From Marchantia polymorpha subsp. ruderalis (lineage: Eukaryota > Streptophyta > Marchantiopsida > Marchantiales > Marchantiaceae): a stretch of 64,000 nucleotides of DNA. The translations under genes were made by a program, and so were the position numbers. The notes beneath the pieces were generated by a model that made no database searches, had not been told where the DNA came from, and was given only the letters and a program-made list of their open reading frames with translations. Of the stretch, positions 11,301-25,790 are shown in pieces. The stretch covers positions 18,144,001 to 18,208,000 of the forward strand of contig AP031354.1 in assembly GCA_037833965.1 (NCBI GenBank), written 5' to 3'. Position 1 is the first letter of the stretch. Each line of letters starts with the position of its first letter.

Positions 11301-14300
11301 CCATGATAGAAAATGAAATATTAGGCAGGGTAGAAACTAATCAATTCTATATGTTTTCCTTATGTAGAATTGTGTATTTAAGTTTTCATCATTCTGTTTT
11401 GAAACAAGCATAAAATCCGGTCTTCTAAAAATGTGATGGATGATCAATCCAATCATCAGAACTTTCCATAAATGCAATGCGTTTAAACTCTCAGGAACTA
11501 TATTTTCTAAACAAGAGGTTTCATTCTCGCTTGGTACACCCATATGCATCTTAATTACTATATACATATAAGTAGTAGTGTAGTAGTATGTTAGATGCAG
11601 CATCTTATCGTATGATTTTAATGCGTATGGTTCGTAGAGCCAGGGGTAGGTAAGAGTGTGAAATGAGTTTGAGACTTGACTTATGCAGTCATACACATTT
11701 TCATTTCAGTAAGTGTAGCAGCTTAGATCGAACAAGGTACATGTGACTTGTTGCCCATTCAAAAGATTGAAAGAAGTTGAGAGTATGGATATGATACATA
11801 GAGCTAGTGTTGGTAAGTATTCGCATTCGAGTAATGACATACCTAGAATTGATTCAAAGATCCACATTACTATTTCAGAGAGATACTACAAATGTTATTG
11901 CTACGTAGGATGAGCGGAGATTCATCAACCAAGGAAGAGAAACTCCTTGTTAGCAATATGAAGCTATAAACGAAACGAAAACTTAAATTTTGAACTCTGT
12001 GGATGTTCTTTTAGTTTGTAGACGAATTAGCTCAGATAAAATGGATAACTAAGTTGCAGCGTGAATTTTCATGATTGGAATCCTATCCGGCCTTTTACAA
12101 TCTTACAACCTTTGGGTTCATCCGTGGGCTACTTGAATGGTTCTTCCTATCCTTTCTCCTACAGATCGTGGACTTAGATTCGAAAAGTGATCAGTAGCAT
12201 AGGATGAAGTCAACCTTCAGTAGATGGACTGGAAAAAGTACACCATCAGAAGTTTTATTCTTCACCGATTCGTTTCACTTTCTTTCCTAAGTATGGAAGC
12301 CTTTGAAATCAACATAGGTTCTCGGCTGCTAGGTCTGATCATTTTACTTGTAATGTAATGATGCACATGTCAGACACGAAAATTCCGCTACTGACAGATT
12401 ATATATTCCTCTCTAGCCCATCTTGTATGTCGGAAACTCCCATGTTCCACACTTGCTCATCTTCTTATACTTAAGAGAGCAAAATTAACTGTTCAATAAG
12501 TAAAATCAATACCAGCATGTGGGACTAACCAGTTTAAGTAGGCTCATTCAACAGATATATCGGAGAAACAAAATCCATGTAATGATTTTATAAATTACTC
12601 TTTTTGCATGCATCTGATCCAAGTGACTGACAAAATCATTGTGCACTTCGATTTAGTTGCATGGAGTTCGGCACCTGTTTAACAACATAACATAACAAGT
12701 GCTCAGGAGCACTTGTTATGCATAAGAGTGCAAAATTGTAGAAGGTACGGAAGCACGAATCATCTGCAATTTCTTCCATCTAATCAATGAACTTCCTTCT
12801 CTTTTAATTTTCACACCCTCTTTGGACTTTGGGAAAGCAATTTTCTAATATATAAATTTGCCCATCCAACAAAACAAGATGACACCATATCCATGGCCAA
12901 AAGTTGCATGCACGAGAAGGTATCTGCAGTAATCTGCTCGTCTGAGATGTCCACAGTCTATTTGAAGAATAATATTCTGGTACGCACAGTCCTTGTGGAT
13001 TGGTGAGATATAACTAAAGGTAGTCTAGTTGACTGGATCCTGACAATGACAACAACAAAAAGTTGACCTTTTTCATCATCATCTTACCTGTACAGTACAA
13101 GAAAGTCATAGCAATCTCCTGTTCTCAAACCACCTCTGTTGCTCACATCATCCGTCAAGGATGATGGAAAAGCTGGCAGAACATATCATCCAACATCAGA
13201 GTTCCTGAAGATGACAGTGCAACCATTTGGAAACTTTGGGTAGTTCTTGTACATCAAAGTTCGTTCGTACAATTTGCATACCCCTAGGCTTATCTACCCC
13301 TTTATAGGGCGAAAAGCGACTACAACCGATGTCTTCCATTATACTTATAAGCACTGCTGACAACCTCCATGTAGGAGCTATTCAATCTCCAGTAGAACGG
13401 TAGTAGCTAACATCCAGAATAGGGCTCTGTAGCTATTTACTTGTACTTTGAGACGTACGATAAACGTAGTCTAATATCTTTGATTCGTGTGAGTAAAACG
13501 TAACGCTTAATTGTTCTAAGACTTTAACATTTATCAACCGAGGCTTTCGGATGCATTATCTCTGATGATTGATGAAATTTATTTCAGAGTGCACTGGGTG
13601 ACTATGGAATCGTGATGGCTTGATGGTTCAAAGTTTGTCATACATCCGCTACTACTCCAATACGTATTGATGATTCACTGATAATTCATTTCACACCACC
13701 CCTCACAAACCCAAGATTTTGGACCACACAACATCATCCATGTCAATGTCATTGATTACCATAGAGTTATGGAAACTTTACAGAATCTTCCTTTTAGAGG
13801 TGTGGACCTGGAGCTCAATCCAGGAAAGTAATTTTCACTAAGCACAGATGAAAGAGTACCCCAAATATAAGAACCCAATACGTACACTCCGAAGACGCAT
13901 TTACGATCGGTAGTGTGTTGATGCGAAGAGTTGGAAGGCAGCTGTAAAGACTCTGACCATCCGTTATTTAACCGCTAGACTCGTGTGCAAATACCTTCAA
14001 AGTTTTGGAGGCCAGAAGTGAAATGTATACAAGCTTTTATTCTTTCCGAGTCTCGTGCATGTCCGGCCCTTGATGTGACTTCAAATGAAGAATTTTGGGC
14101 TAGGCTAGGCCAACGCTTTATAATAATTGTCACTGCACTACGTCACTGTGTCTTACTTTAGAAATCAATGTAACTGTTGAAGATCCAACAGTGAATTGGT
14201 GAATACTGCGATGCTATACGACATTGAGGAACTGATCTCTGGTACTACTACGTCCACCCACACTTTTTCACGTCGGAACAGTATCTTGAACTTGTCATTC

Positions 14301-15787
14301 TCAAGCTTGAGATGTACAATTTCGAGGCAAAATTACTATCACTGATAGAGACATAAAATGTATGTGACCTGTAGATCAAAATACAACAATTTGGAAATGC
14401 GTTGACTGATGTATGCCTACAAAAATACTTGTCAACCAAGTATATGAAAAGCAGGGAAGATCTTGAATACGAAGGAAGGAGACACAGAATAACTCCAACC
14501 TCCACTTTGGCTCACCCAATCTTCAACCCAGCGTAAAAACATAAATGCATCTCACTCAGACAAATAAAAGATCAACAGATCCTGTAAGCCCTGACTTTCA
14601 CTAAAATAGCCAGGTTTGCCTTTTTCACTCCGAAATTAGATAGTGAAGGTGAACATGAAACACAACTGCGTGCTTTCCTTTGTCTGCTGCTACTGGTACA
14701 TGTGTGTATCTTTATTCTCGTGAATAGTATACCTTTAAGAGCATAATTGACAATTCAGATGGCTGCTCTGCCTTCTACATGTTGGTGGATACTGAACAAC
14801 GCAGGCAAGGATGAGTAACATGATGCATCCTTGTTTTCTCCAACCCCCAACCCATCTACATATGCATCTTTCTGTTCTCAGCTTGCTTCGTGAGAGACTC
14901 GACCATAGCCTCCCATGGTAGATGAAGGACTCAAGTAAGAGTGGAGACATTGAAGTACCCAGCAGCCCATCATCGCCTTGGAAAGTTTTGTAATGCTCCA
15001 CCGGACACAGAGACGAAAAATAATGATCCCATCCCATCCCAGATTGTTGTACACAGAATTCTCTGTCATGCCGCATTTTCGTCTTTCATCTCTGGTCTGG
15101 TGTGACTTCAAAGGGTGTATCTTGTGTGCCAGGACATAAAGACCTGGCTGGAGTGGAGATCAACCCTAAAACAAGAAGTATTCAAATGCTCTTAGAGTTC
15201 TACCACACGGAAATGAAATAAATATATGACTTTTGAAAGCGCATCTTTGTCACGGGTCAAAGCCAGAACAATGGCATCTAACCTACCACATCTACTTTAT
15301 CGAGTATTGTAGAGACTGACGCATCTTCATACTAAAAACACTCGCATTTGAAATATTTAGATATGACTTTAAACTTGGACAAAAATTTGTTGAAAACTCA
15401 ACTATGTGGGCCATCACATCCAGGCCACAACTAATCCTTTACTACTCAATCCTCTGAGGCCAAGCAAGATCTCGACACACTTAGAAAAAAAAAGTCGTAC
15501 CTTGGTCGAAGTCAGCATCGATTGGAAGTTGTGCATAAAGGAAACATCACGGAGCAACGCTCTTTACACACGATCCTTCACGATCTACTGGCTCAGTCAT
15601 TCTTCAAAGAAATGCCCATGCATTTCTACATCTCTGAGATAATAGGGCACTTGCGGTTAGTGTATGCCCGTTGCCATTGTGATTAAACGCCAATACGAAC
15701 TACACAAGTTTAACACTTCGTAACCAAAGCATTCATAAACAGCGTAATAAGACAACTGTGAAGGGGAGGGGACATTGAATACCAAGC
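11300..15787. other. intergenic region and UPF2 3' flank
   Basis: Composition returns to normal, but no convincing exon chain is visible on either strand. Open frames such as 11337-11696 minus and 14735-15076 minus show no family motifs. The part nearest UPF2 (about 14.7-15.8 kb) probably contains its 3' UTR; an AATAAA-like signal on the minus strand lies at 14711-14716. A strong palindrome sits at 12691-12720. Confidence 0.45.
12691..12720. repeat. perfect palindrome, 14-bp arms, 2-nt spacer
   Basis: cataacaagtgctc (12691-12704) is followed by ag and then by its exact reverse complement (12707-12720). Seen directly, no mismatch. Confidence 0.95.
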
Positions 15788-18700
15788 TCATCGTCGACGA
15801 CCATATCCGGCAGCAACTGGGCGCCTTTGGCGAGAATTGCCTGACCGAGGGGCTCCATCCCACCCTGCCTTAGCACCAGAACCCCTGCCAGCCATGTTTG
15901 GGGCAGATGGAGCTGACCAGTTCATAGGTTGCGGGGCAGCTCCACCTCTATCCTCTTCCTCCCTCTCATTATACTCCAAAACCAGCCGCTTGATGTCCTG
16001 CTTCTCCTCCAGCTCTGCTGCCTCCTTTTGCTTTGTGCTTTGGACCAGAGAACAATCACGAGGAATGTGCAACTGCCTGGTTTGTTGTTTATTGCCCTTC
16101 TTTACAAGTACACGGAACCTGACACTGTTACCTCCTTGCTCGTCAGGAACATCATCTCCACTCTCTCCGTCAGTTATCCGTCCATGATCTTTGCTACCCT
16201 CGAAAAGGTTCATGGGTATCATCATGTTCAGAGTTGGCCTTGCTCGCATCTCAAGCTTGCGAGAATCAATACTTTCCTGCATTAAGGCCCTAAACTCTCT
16301 CTCAAACTCTTCTGCTTCTGCAGGGTCCGCCTCGACAACTTTCTTCTGCTTCATTTTGACATGTTCTTCTTCCTCAGAACCGACCGCGTCTCCACTTACT
16401 TCTTCCTCCTCCTCATCATCACCATCATCGTCGTGCTCTGCGTACTTGTCCTCTTCCAACTCCTCCTCTTCTTCCTGCCCATCCGGCTCCATGCTACCAC
16501 TTTCCGTTTCTGTGTCACTATCTCCATCATCAGGCAAGCTTGTTCCATTTTCAATTGGACTCATTGCTTCACCTGGACCCTGCTCAAGACCTCTTCCCTC
16601 TCGGCCACCCATTATTGTTGGTATTGCGATATCCATAGGGCCCTGCGAGTTCGTCTCGGGGTGGTGAGATCTTCCATTGCCTTGCTTTTCCGATATGTTC
16701 TTTTCCCGCTCCTCCAGTTCAAGAAGTGCTTGATTGGCTTCGTCGAAGGTCGAAAATCGAACCATTTTAGGCCGAAGGTCCGCAAACAAGTCCTGTGAGT
16801 GTGACAAGAGTATCACATGAATAGACTTGCTTCATGACTAAACAACTTTAAGCAACCTGACATACGCACGATGAATGAACTTGCAATGTTTTAAATAATG
16901 AAGGCTTTAGGAATTTTTGAACGTACTTGAAGGTCAAACTCTACGTCAAGAGGGATGACGCCTTTACTTAGGACGTATCTTTGAAAGTAAAGAAGGAACC
17001 GGTCTAGTCTTCTTTTTGAAGAACCACGATCAAAGAACTGCCCACAAGTTTCTAGCAGCGTGATGACCATGCGCAGACGGAAGCAGTCTTCTGGCGGATC
17101 TAGAGTATCTTGCTGTAAGTAATCGGACTTCCAAGTTAGCAATTGCACATGTATACACATGTATATTACACTGTAAATCTGAAGACAAACCAGAATCCAG
17201 AAGTGTAATTTATGGAAATCCAACACTCAAACACAGAGCACGTGCCGCCTAATGAACAATACAGAGAGGAAAAATAACACATATTAATCTAGACTTTCCA
17301 TCCTAATCGCCAATTAGAGTTAAATGAGAAGCTGTGACGTAAGAACCTGGCATTCGAACAGTACCTCCGGAGTTCCGTAGCCAAAAAATATGATCAGATA
17401 AAGGGTATCAAAAATGACAGGCGAGTCAATCAACCGATAGCTGTAGAGCTCTCCGAGAAACCGCATGTATGCAATCCTCCTCTGTTGCATTCCGAAGTCA
17501 TTCATTTCAAGACCAATCCTTATCTCCTCCAGTACCTGTGCACAGAGCAAAACAAATAACGGGACATTACTTGGGATATAAGTCACATCATAAAGACGAA
17601 ATGTACACCTCCCCAGACCTATCCTTGACTACTGAAAATTCAAGCAAAGTATACTTCTTGAAAACGGTAATTTTCTAAGCTAGAACTAGCGCAACGATGT
17701 CGAACAAAATGGGATCCATTTGACATTGATAGGATTGTGTTTCGAATAAAAACTAAACAACAGACAAGACAGCTCATATGCATTCTCATAAAGGTCAGCG
17801 TACCTCATCGACTACAGAAACGGCAAACCCATCATGATATCGACTAAGACCTGCGGTCAAAGACGCAATCAAGTGCACTTGGCTGTATTTCCCCTTGTAG
17901 ACCTTCATGAAACACTTCAAAAGGTAAGGCTCGCTCTCATTCCAAGGAAGCTTGCGGAGCTGCCTCAGCACGCGCTCTATTGAAGACTTGTCTAGATCTG
18001 TGAAGAGCAGTTTGCGTATGTACTGCACACATCCAAGTATCCAGATTTTAGTCAGGCTTATTGATACACAAGGTGGTAGCACTTACCCTTGAGATGCAAA
18101 TACGTCTCCTAGGTAAGTAACTACGATATACTAATTCATCAGTAGCTTGAGACAGACTTGAGCTTCTTTGGAGTGTATATAGACAAAGATACCTTTGCCG
18201 CACAACAACGTCCAAAAGGTTTGTTCAACACTTTCAAAGTAACAACTAGGAACAGTTTGCAACAAACTATGCACCTAGGAGCCTACACGTCACTAGCATA
18301 TCAAGTGAATCCCAAATATGCACAAGTGTCTTGCTCATTAAAACCGAAAACAGATCATGACCTGGTGTAAAGGTGGCCGGACTTTAGAAACTCTTGCTGA
18401 TCTTTCCGGTGGTTTACACTGGTAATACGCATTCTCAACAAGTGTGCTGTGACGAGCATCAAGATTCTTGACGTTCTTGAGTCGCATAATAATCTCAAGC
18501 ATGTTACCCATCCTAAGGGAGGTTTCTGTTGATCGATACAGGAAACGTCCACATGTCTCCAGCAAGTTGCAAGCAACATCGATATTATGATGTGTGAAAT
18601 CATCCAGGCAACACTGTATGACACATGCAATCGTCATTAGAAACAAGCACTTGTATGTCATCTCAGGAGGTATATATATACAGACCGAAGAGAAAATATA

Positions 18701-21700
18701 AGATCTTGTGAAAAAGAGAGTTACTGTAATGAGTGAAATTCTGGGGAGGTTAGATCCTCTCACCTTGAGGCAGCTGAAGATAAGTCCAGGAGGGGCAACT
18801 TTGAATTTGGCGAGCTCTCCTAGAAATCTGATGTTTCTGATCTTTGTTTCAATATTCATTTGATCCTGCGAGGTATGGGACAACCTTCTGGTTGATAATC
18901 ATGACATGCAAATGCATGAGAAACAAACTAGTGGACCTTCAGTTATGTGAAGACCGTTGAATCTTATGGTACCCGTGAATATAGACGGAGCTTTTCTTCA
19001 CACAGAAGTAATGATATGGTCCTGTTTCATGTCTCCATGACTGGCAAAAACTACTAGTCAGAAAGAAAAAAAGTGTTACCTTTTTAGTCATCAAAAAATT
19101 GAACTCTTCTTCAAGCCATTGTAAAATCATTGGGGCAACGTCTTTCATACATGTCGAGAGTGTTGCAATCATCCTTGAATAATAAGGAATCAATTCCAGG
19201 GAGGTACGTGGCACAGTATACAGTGCCCTAACCAGCTTTTTACGATTGCTTTTCGAGTTCAAGTAGCAGAAGTCAACCTGCAATGAAGAGGTAATCACAG
19301 AAAGAAAATTGTATACGTCACGACCACCTTGCCTCCACTTCACTTAAAGTAACCCAGCGAACCATTTCTTTGCTAGGAGACTAAAGTATGAACCATTGAC
19401 TACCAAAAAAATACAAATAAAAGAATCACCATATGATGAAGTGCACGTATAAGCATAATCTATACACAACAGAACTAGCCCTCCAATCTTCAGCTAGAGG
19501 CATATTGTGTAGTAAACTTACAGTGAGTTGATCTATAAGATCGCGGCTTACACATCCAGGAAGCCGCTGTAGAAGACTGTCCAGACTGGCGCCCTCAAGT
19601 CCCTTGATTCTTTCTTTCTCACAGTCTTTGTCTCCTTTCTTCTCACCGTCTCTTTCCCTAGACTTGTCTTTATCCGCCTCTTTTCCTCTATCTTTCTCAT
19701 CCTTCTCCTTGTCCTTGACGGCTGGAGAGGTCTTCTCGTCGGACGTGTAGAAAGGTGTCTCTGAGCTCTCAGGTTTCTGTCCTATATCTGAAACATCAAT
19801 GACCAGGGTTCCGGCAGAGGTTGTTTGCTCTGAGTCACCACGACTATCCTGCAACGATTCATGGACGGTGCTTGATGTCAGCTTTATGACTCTTCATACT
19901 CCAAGTAAGGCACAAGATCTGCGATATTATAAAGGTACGGGTAGATACATTCATACCAACATGATCAACCAAAAGGACGAAGCATATACAGTAACGTATG
20001 GCAAACACCAGAGGGGTACGATCCGTAGAGGTTCTTCACATATTCATGGAAAAAGATACAGGCACATACATGGCAAAAGGTGTACATAAGCTAGGCATAG
20101 CATGGTGCTGAATGGTTCGACAGCACATCACAGAGAACGCCTTAGTAACGTGAGAGAACCATGAAAGCAACGATACATGCCATAGATGCAGACAACAAAG
20201 ACAACATGACAGAAAGGCAAATACTTGAAAGAGACAATTGTACAGTACAGATACTCTTTTCCGGTGTGAGAAGAGGAACCACGCATCATAAACAATATCT
20301 ACCCGACGGGTATCACACCATCGTCACATAATCGTGGCTGGGGTAAAGTGATAAGTGGTAGACATATAGATAGCTAGACCAAGTACAAGTACTCAGCACG
20401 GGCCATGGGGGCTCCATGTATAATTGTAGGGGTGGATATAGTTCAAGCACCATTGTTTCTGATTTTTACCCGGAAAAAAGTCTACATATATGCCTCGGCT
20501 GTATACAGATGGTAAAGAACTTTTGTGTTCGCAAAACAGTCTAACTCACATCTCCACAATAACGAGACAACACTCAAGAAGATACGGACAAGAGAGCATG
20601 CCTGATGTTCAGTTGATTTGTGACTCTGTGAATCGCCTTTTTGCTCAGCTTCTCCAAGCAAAACTGCTGGGACGAAAGCTCTGTGCAACGAATGGTCAAG
20701 AGAATCAAGATCTTTATTTCACGAATCAGTGTTGTTGAAATTAGAAGAAATCAGCCTGATATTTTACAGCTGCATGTTACATGTACATACACCATGGTCC
20801 TGGTTTTTAAGAATGAGTACCGCAGATCTGGCAAGCTTTCGTAAAAGGATCTCGTGTCCTCATCATCCCAAACTGGCTCTGGGCCGTTCAGATCTTTTCC
20901 TACGAAAGCGGAGGCTCCATCGTCACCCGATGTTACTCGAGTTGTGTGTCCATCCTCCGGCATGACTGGCGGTTGGATGTCAAGGGCCTCAGCTAGCCTG
21001 ATTTCATGCCCAAAATCCAACAACGAATTTAGAATGGTAGGTACATCTTAAGGAAGAACATAACCTTATCTCATAATAATTTTTGTAATTATAATCTACG
21101 ATAAGCTCTGCTCCAATCAGCCAAGTTGGCTTTCAGACCTCATCTCTAGACCGTTCAATTCGCAAAAAAATAATATTCATAATTGCTCCTGCATTTTATA
21201 ATGAAATTTCGGGGGAGAAGACTCACGCAGATATGTTCCTGAACAAGTGCTCGTAGGATTTCCGCAATTTTTCATAAGCAGCAGCATTTTCTTCACTCAG
21301 TTCGCCTTTGACATTAAGCATCCGCGCATTTTCTTGTTCCAGAAGCCTCAATGACTGCGAAGGAAAAGCAAAAACCTAAATTACTTCTAGCTTCCAGAGG
21401 TACTTGAGAGACCCGTGATATCCAAATGAGTATAAAAGCATGGAACTACGTTAAGAACAGGCAAAACAGAATCCCTGAATAAAAAACAAAACTACTAAGT
21501 GGAAACATACCCCATGTTCTGATTGTAGCAAATCTACAGCAACATCAAAAAAGGACTGAAACAATTTGCGGAAGTGTTTCTTCTGTTCAGCAGTCACGCT
21601 AAGCTCCTTGTAGATCTGCGTCACAGTAATGAAAAGAAGAAACGAGGCAAGAATGAGTTTCAGTAAAGATCTAATGCTCCTCCGATATAATTCTCATCAA

Positions 21701-23398
21701 AACCGACTTGCAATGATTGCCAAAGATTCCATGGTGAGCAGAAGAAGGGCTGAGATTGTCGCTGCCTTCTACAATATCTGGAAAAAATTAATCTGTAAAG
21801 ACAAGTCCACTTGCTACCAATCAATTGAAAAAGGTCATCTTGCATGACTCACCTCTTCTTGGACATCATGATTACCCAGAGGAAGTCCTAAGAGAACGCG
21901 AGCTTGACGAGCAAAACTCACGAGCAATGACAAGTTCATTTGTGCGACTTCGCGATCCTTGAGATGATCGGCGCTAGTTAGGTCTTTGATGATGGTGACA
22001 AAGATTCCGGCATCTTCAAAAACACCACAAAAGTAGAGTTCTACAAGAAGTCTGAGAGTGCTTCTCCTCCTCATTGCTCTCTGGCCCCGATCAGTTTCTA
22101 CGTCATCGGCTGTCTTTCCCGGGAAAAACATCTTCACCAGACCTTGAATAAGATTTGGAGAAAAATCTTTATATCTTTGATGAAGTAACGAGCAAACCTG
22201 TAAAACAGAATCCGGCCCAAGAGTAAACGTCATAAATAAATTCCAACTCTGTCGTCTGAGAACTTCTCCGTAGAAAAATAGGCTCATGATTAGAAAGCAA
22301 ATTACAGGAGATGCGACCTTTTTTCTCTAAAAACTACACTCGGCCACTTGTCATGAAGTGTAAAACATCCCTTCGACCTAGTTATAGTTTGAAACATTAA
22401 AAAACTGCTGGTTAGATGGTTCGCTCCTCCGCATCCCCGTCTAATCAAAAGCTGCACGTACCACATATGGACATTACCTGAACTGCTGCATTTATGTCAG
22501 ACGTCCTCAACTTGGCGTCACAAATTGCAGTAACTGCTTCTGTGACAAATTTGCTCAAATTTACAGATCTCAATTCTTCTAGCAACCCTTCCTGCTGCTC
22601 CTCATTTATCTGCTTCAACTTCTTGATCACAGCGGTGTTACGCTTAATCGCGGAATCAAGGGTTCTCAAAAAGGCGGCATCTGCGTTAACATTGTCAGCC
22701 CACTTCGACGGTTCAGTGACATGGAAGGTTTGAGAGATACATGTTCCAGCACACGGCCACAGCCAATCGGTTTGTGAGGCTTTGACAGACCAATTGGACT
22801 GGTTCGACACTGAATTCCATACCCTTTGGGCATTCCTGCGGGGTGGTATAGAAGGAAAACGTCTCGTGCTTGTCACAAATTAAAATCCTAGTAAATTCAT
22901 GAATGTGAATAAATAGGCCACGCATACCGGGCCTTTCAGGTGACAAATTGACATGCCGCAACGATAGCTTCATATCCGCCGCCTTTTTCATTTCTTCCAG
23001 CCGGAGCTGAGTGTCCTGCACATAGAACACACATCCGAAAAAAGTCAACCCCTAACTTTAGCAAGTCCGCCCAGAAATGCTTGATGATCGTTCCTGACTT
23101 GAGAGAAAAGCCAGAGCCCATATAATGATCTGGCCGCTGGTGATGTTACGAGCTTTACAAACTGCAGAAAGAAAAGTTCGACACTAGCACCGGGACGTGA
23201 AGCACAAGGGCGGCAGGCTTCACTCTGGCTGTGAAAATCCACTCCAACGCAACTTAGAAATTGCAATCCCTTCCTGACCTCGGACAGCCATACTACGAGT
23301 CTTTTCTACAGCATTAAACATCTGCAGCTCAAAACCTGGAACGATAAAAACAAACTTACCCTTTTCTGATCATCCTGCCCGCCGGAGAATGGCTCCAT
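15788..23398 (-). CDS. UPF2: UPF2, regulator of nonsense transcripts 2, 16 exons
   Basis: UPF2 bridges UPF1 and the UPF3-exon junction complex in nonsense-mediated mRNA decay. Exons (minus): 23360-23398, 22928-23015, 22478-22680, 21853-22197, 21511-21615, 21227-21354, 20821-20997, 20602-20680, 19522-19848, 19080-19277, 18764-18865, 18362-18613, 17804-18022, 17365-17535, 16927-17112, 15788-16792. They keep phase and give about 1207 residues (Arabidopsis UPF2 is near 1180). MIF4G-1 covers roughly residues 50-250, with the RTLDSAIKRN motif at its start. A Lys/Asp/Glu-rich linker (about 410-460) precedes MIF4G-2 (about 465-650) and MIF4G-3 (about 680-870). The last exon has an acidic stretch and then the conserved UPF1-binding tail (KGNKQQTRQ, EEKQDIKRLVLEYNERE). 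The ATG begins MEPFSGG, in phase with exon 2. One donor (after 20602) reads GC, not GT. All other introns are GT-AG. Confidence 0.95.
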
Positions 23399-24400
23399 TT
23401 TGCCCTCACTGGTTCGGGCTACCCTGTTGACCTATACTGATTGCCTCACGTCGTCTATCCCATTCGACAAACTTCGAACATCCTCACCTCCCACACTGAA
23501 CTGCCGCCCCAAAACCGGGATTGAACAGGTTCTAATTGAACAGAGCCACAGTTCGTCAGATCGAGAATTTCACAGTGAGCTCTGACTCCGGGCCGATGAA
23601 GACTGCAACCACAAAAGCCGGTCGACTTCTCTCCGTGTGACTGCTCCAAAGCGATGATCTACAACCCCTTCCCCTTCTCCTCCTCCCTCTGCGAGCAAAC
23701 CCTCTTCTTCTTCCACCTGGGTTCACCTCCTCCCTTCTCGCCCGTCATAGTCAGTCGTCCACTTCCCTGGCCTCGCCTCACCTTGCTTCGCTAATTTCGA
23801 CGTGGCGGAATGGCTGCTCTCCAGCGCTCCACTCTCCACCGCCTCTCTCCCCTCGCGCTCTCTCTCTCTCTCCTCTCTCTGCTTCTCCCTCACTCACTCT
23901 CCCGTTGATCTGCTGCCGCGCATCTCCATCAACCTCCGCGTCGGAAGATTACAAAACGGGGCATCTGCTCTGGACACGAAGCCCTGCAGTCAGCAGCAGC
24001 AGCAGCAGCAGGAGGCATACGTCCAGGTCGCATGCAGAGATCGCTATCCCCTTCGGGCCTCGGGCTGTACGCTCCATCGCTGCGGCCTACAGTTGAGAGG
24101 AGCTTTCTTGCAAACCATCGCTCCCGGGCTCTCCGCTCCGCTATCGCGACGACGACGGCCCCCGTCCGTCCCGTCCACCAGGGCCACTCGCGATCGCGCA
24201 GTCAACGTCTGTATGTTGGTTTTGGTTGCTGTCCTGGACTCCACGGACTCCGGATGACCTCCGATCTGGCATTTCCCGTGCTGACTCAGCGCTCCCCCCA
24301 TCCTGCCCCGACTTTTTACCTCCTTTGTCGTCTTCCGGGGGTCATAGACTTACCTTCGGCCATAGACTTTTTTTCATGTGCTTCATTGAAACCCACGGGC
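23399..24400 (-). promoter_or_regulatory. GC-rich leader/promoter region of UPF2
   Basis: Upstream of the UPF2 ATG the DNA is GC-rich, with CT runs near 23860-23885 and seven CAG units near 23992-24012. Frames such as 23802-24257 and 24032-24409 plus are low-complexity translations of this leader and have no family motifs. The transcription start is not visible. Confidence 0.5.
23992..24012. repeat. CAG trinucleotide repeat
   Basis: About seven CAG units in the leader of UPF2. Read on the UPF2 strand it is CTG. Confidence 0.9.
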
Positions 24401-25790
24401 AATTCGTAATATAATTTCCATCAAGCCTTGTGGTCAGGATTACCCAGGTTGAGAGCAAGAGCAGTTTTCCGTCCCTCCGCTTTGTTGGATTGAGGTTTAC
24501 AGTAGCGTTGATCGTGACACCTTCTTCAGCCAGTTCTACCACTTCAACTCCAGGGTTGTGTTTGGGTCCGTGTCGACCTCACAACCACAGTTCAATGCAT
24601 TGTAGTATGATCAGGGGAGTCTCCATAGGAAGCCACGAAGGTGGTTCATTTGCTTACAAACAAAAGCTTCCTATACACCCTTGCTGCAACCCAAAATCTC
24701 AAGACCAATAGCAGCCTTCAAAAGCCCATCTTTCTTGCAATCTTATATTTGTTAGTAGCAACGAAAGACGATACGACATGAAATTTGAAGATTCAACTCT
24801 TGGAAGTGAGAAGAAACTGGTAGAAATGCGAGGTGAAGCTGAGAAGCGCAGAAGCAATCAACTTGCTATCCGGCCTTCCACTTTCATTGTTCTTCTTCGG
24901 GAGGCGAGATGTCTATGCGCTACGAGCACCAGGATTTTTCAGACTTGACGAAAATAAACACATGCCTATTTACTCGTCTTGGACAGTGGAACATCCGTTA
25001 GAATGGAAAGGATTTCCGACACACCTTCTCAACTTCGAAGGTAGCTGTCCCGCAGTATGTTTCCACTCTTTCAACTAACCCTAATGCCAAAGGCGGTGTC
25101 TGTAAGAAGGCCGCTCTTCTTGCTGGCGGCATATAGTCACGATCGATGTACTAGGATGATGTGAAGTACTTTGAGTCTCCAATGTTATCGGGCCACAATT
25201 CCACATCACGTAAAAACAATATTGGATAAGTGATCAGAGGTGAAGTCCTGGGACCACGACTTACATGTATTCGAGTTTAAAGTATCTGTGATTGCGCCTG
25301 ACAATGAGTTATCGTTCAAATATCTGGACGTACAGTTTCAAGAATCCAACAGTTAAATTAGTATGGACCCGATGGAGTGGTTCCTCCGTGGAGGAAAATT
25401 TGTGCAGAAACTTATTACCGAAAATAGGACTCAGTCACAAGACTCAGAGTACAAGCTCAAACGCTCTCATATCATAAGGGATTGCAGGAGGATGTACTCG
25501 CAGTGTCTTCAAGCTTTGTAACTTTCCTAGTTCAGTGGGTAAACCTTAAGACAAGTTGTTCCGATGAAAGCATTTCTGAAAAGTTGGTAAACATCTCAAG
25601 TAAGTTCGAATTTGAAGGCACTTCTGCTTTTGCACAAAAAATTTGCTTTGAAGAAATCACAGACACAGAGAGCGAGAGTCACCCCTCGAAGTCCGAATTG
25701 CCGTGCAAGTGCGTGCACTGTCGAATCACTTTACGAGTATTAATCCGGAATTTAACCGTCCTGTCGATTGAGGTCCTCAGGGGATGCATG
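24401..25790. other. unassigned spacer between UPF2 leader and AT-rich block
   Basis: Composition is normal. The longest frame (25482-25814 plus, 110 residues, no ATG, preceded by an AG acceptor-like site) has no recognisable motif and runs into the AT-rich block. I cannot support a gene here. Confidence 0.4.

Noticed and set aside
11337-11696. 119-residue minus-strand frame next to the first AT-rich block
   Set aside because: I looked for reverse transcriptase or RNase H motifs of the copia element and found none; no other motif.
15837-16798. Plus-strand frames of 116-158 residues
   Set aside because: They are antisense to the acidic last exon of UPF2, whose sequence matches the family.
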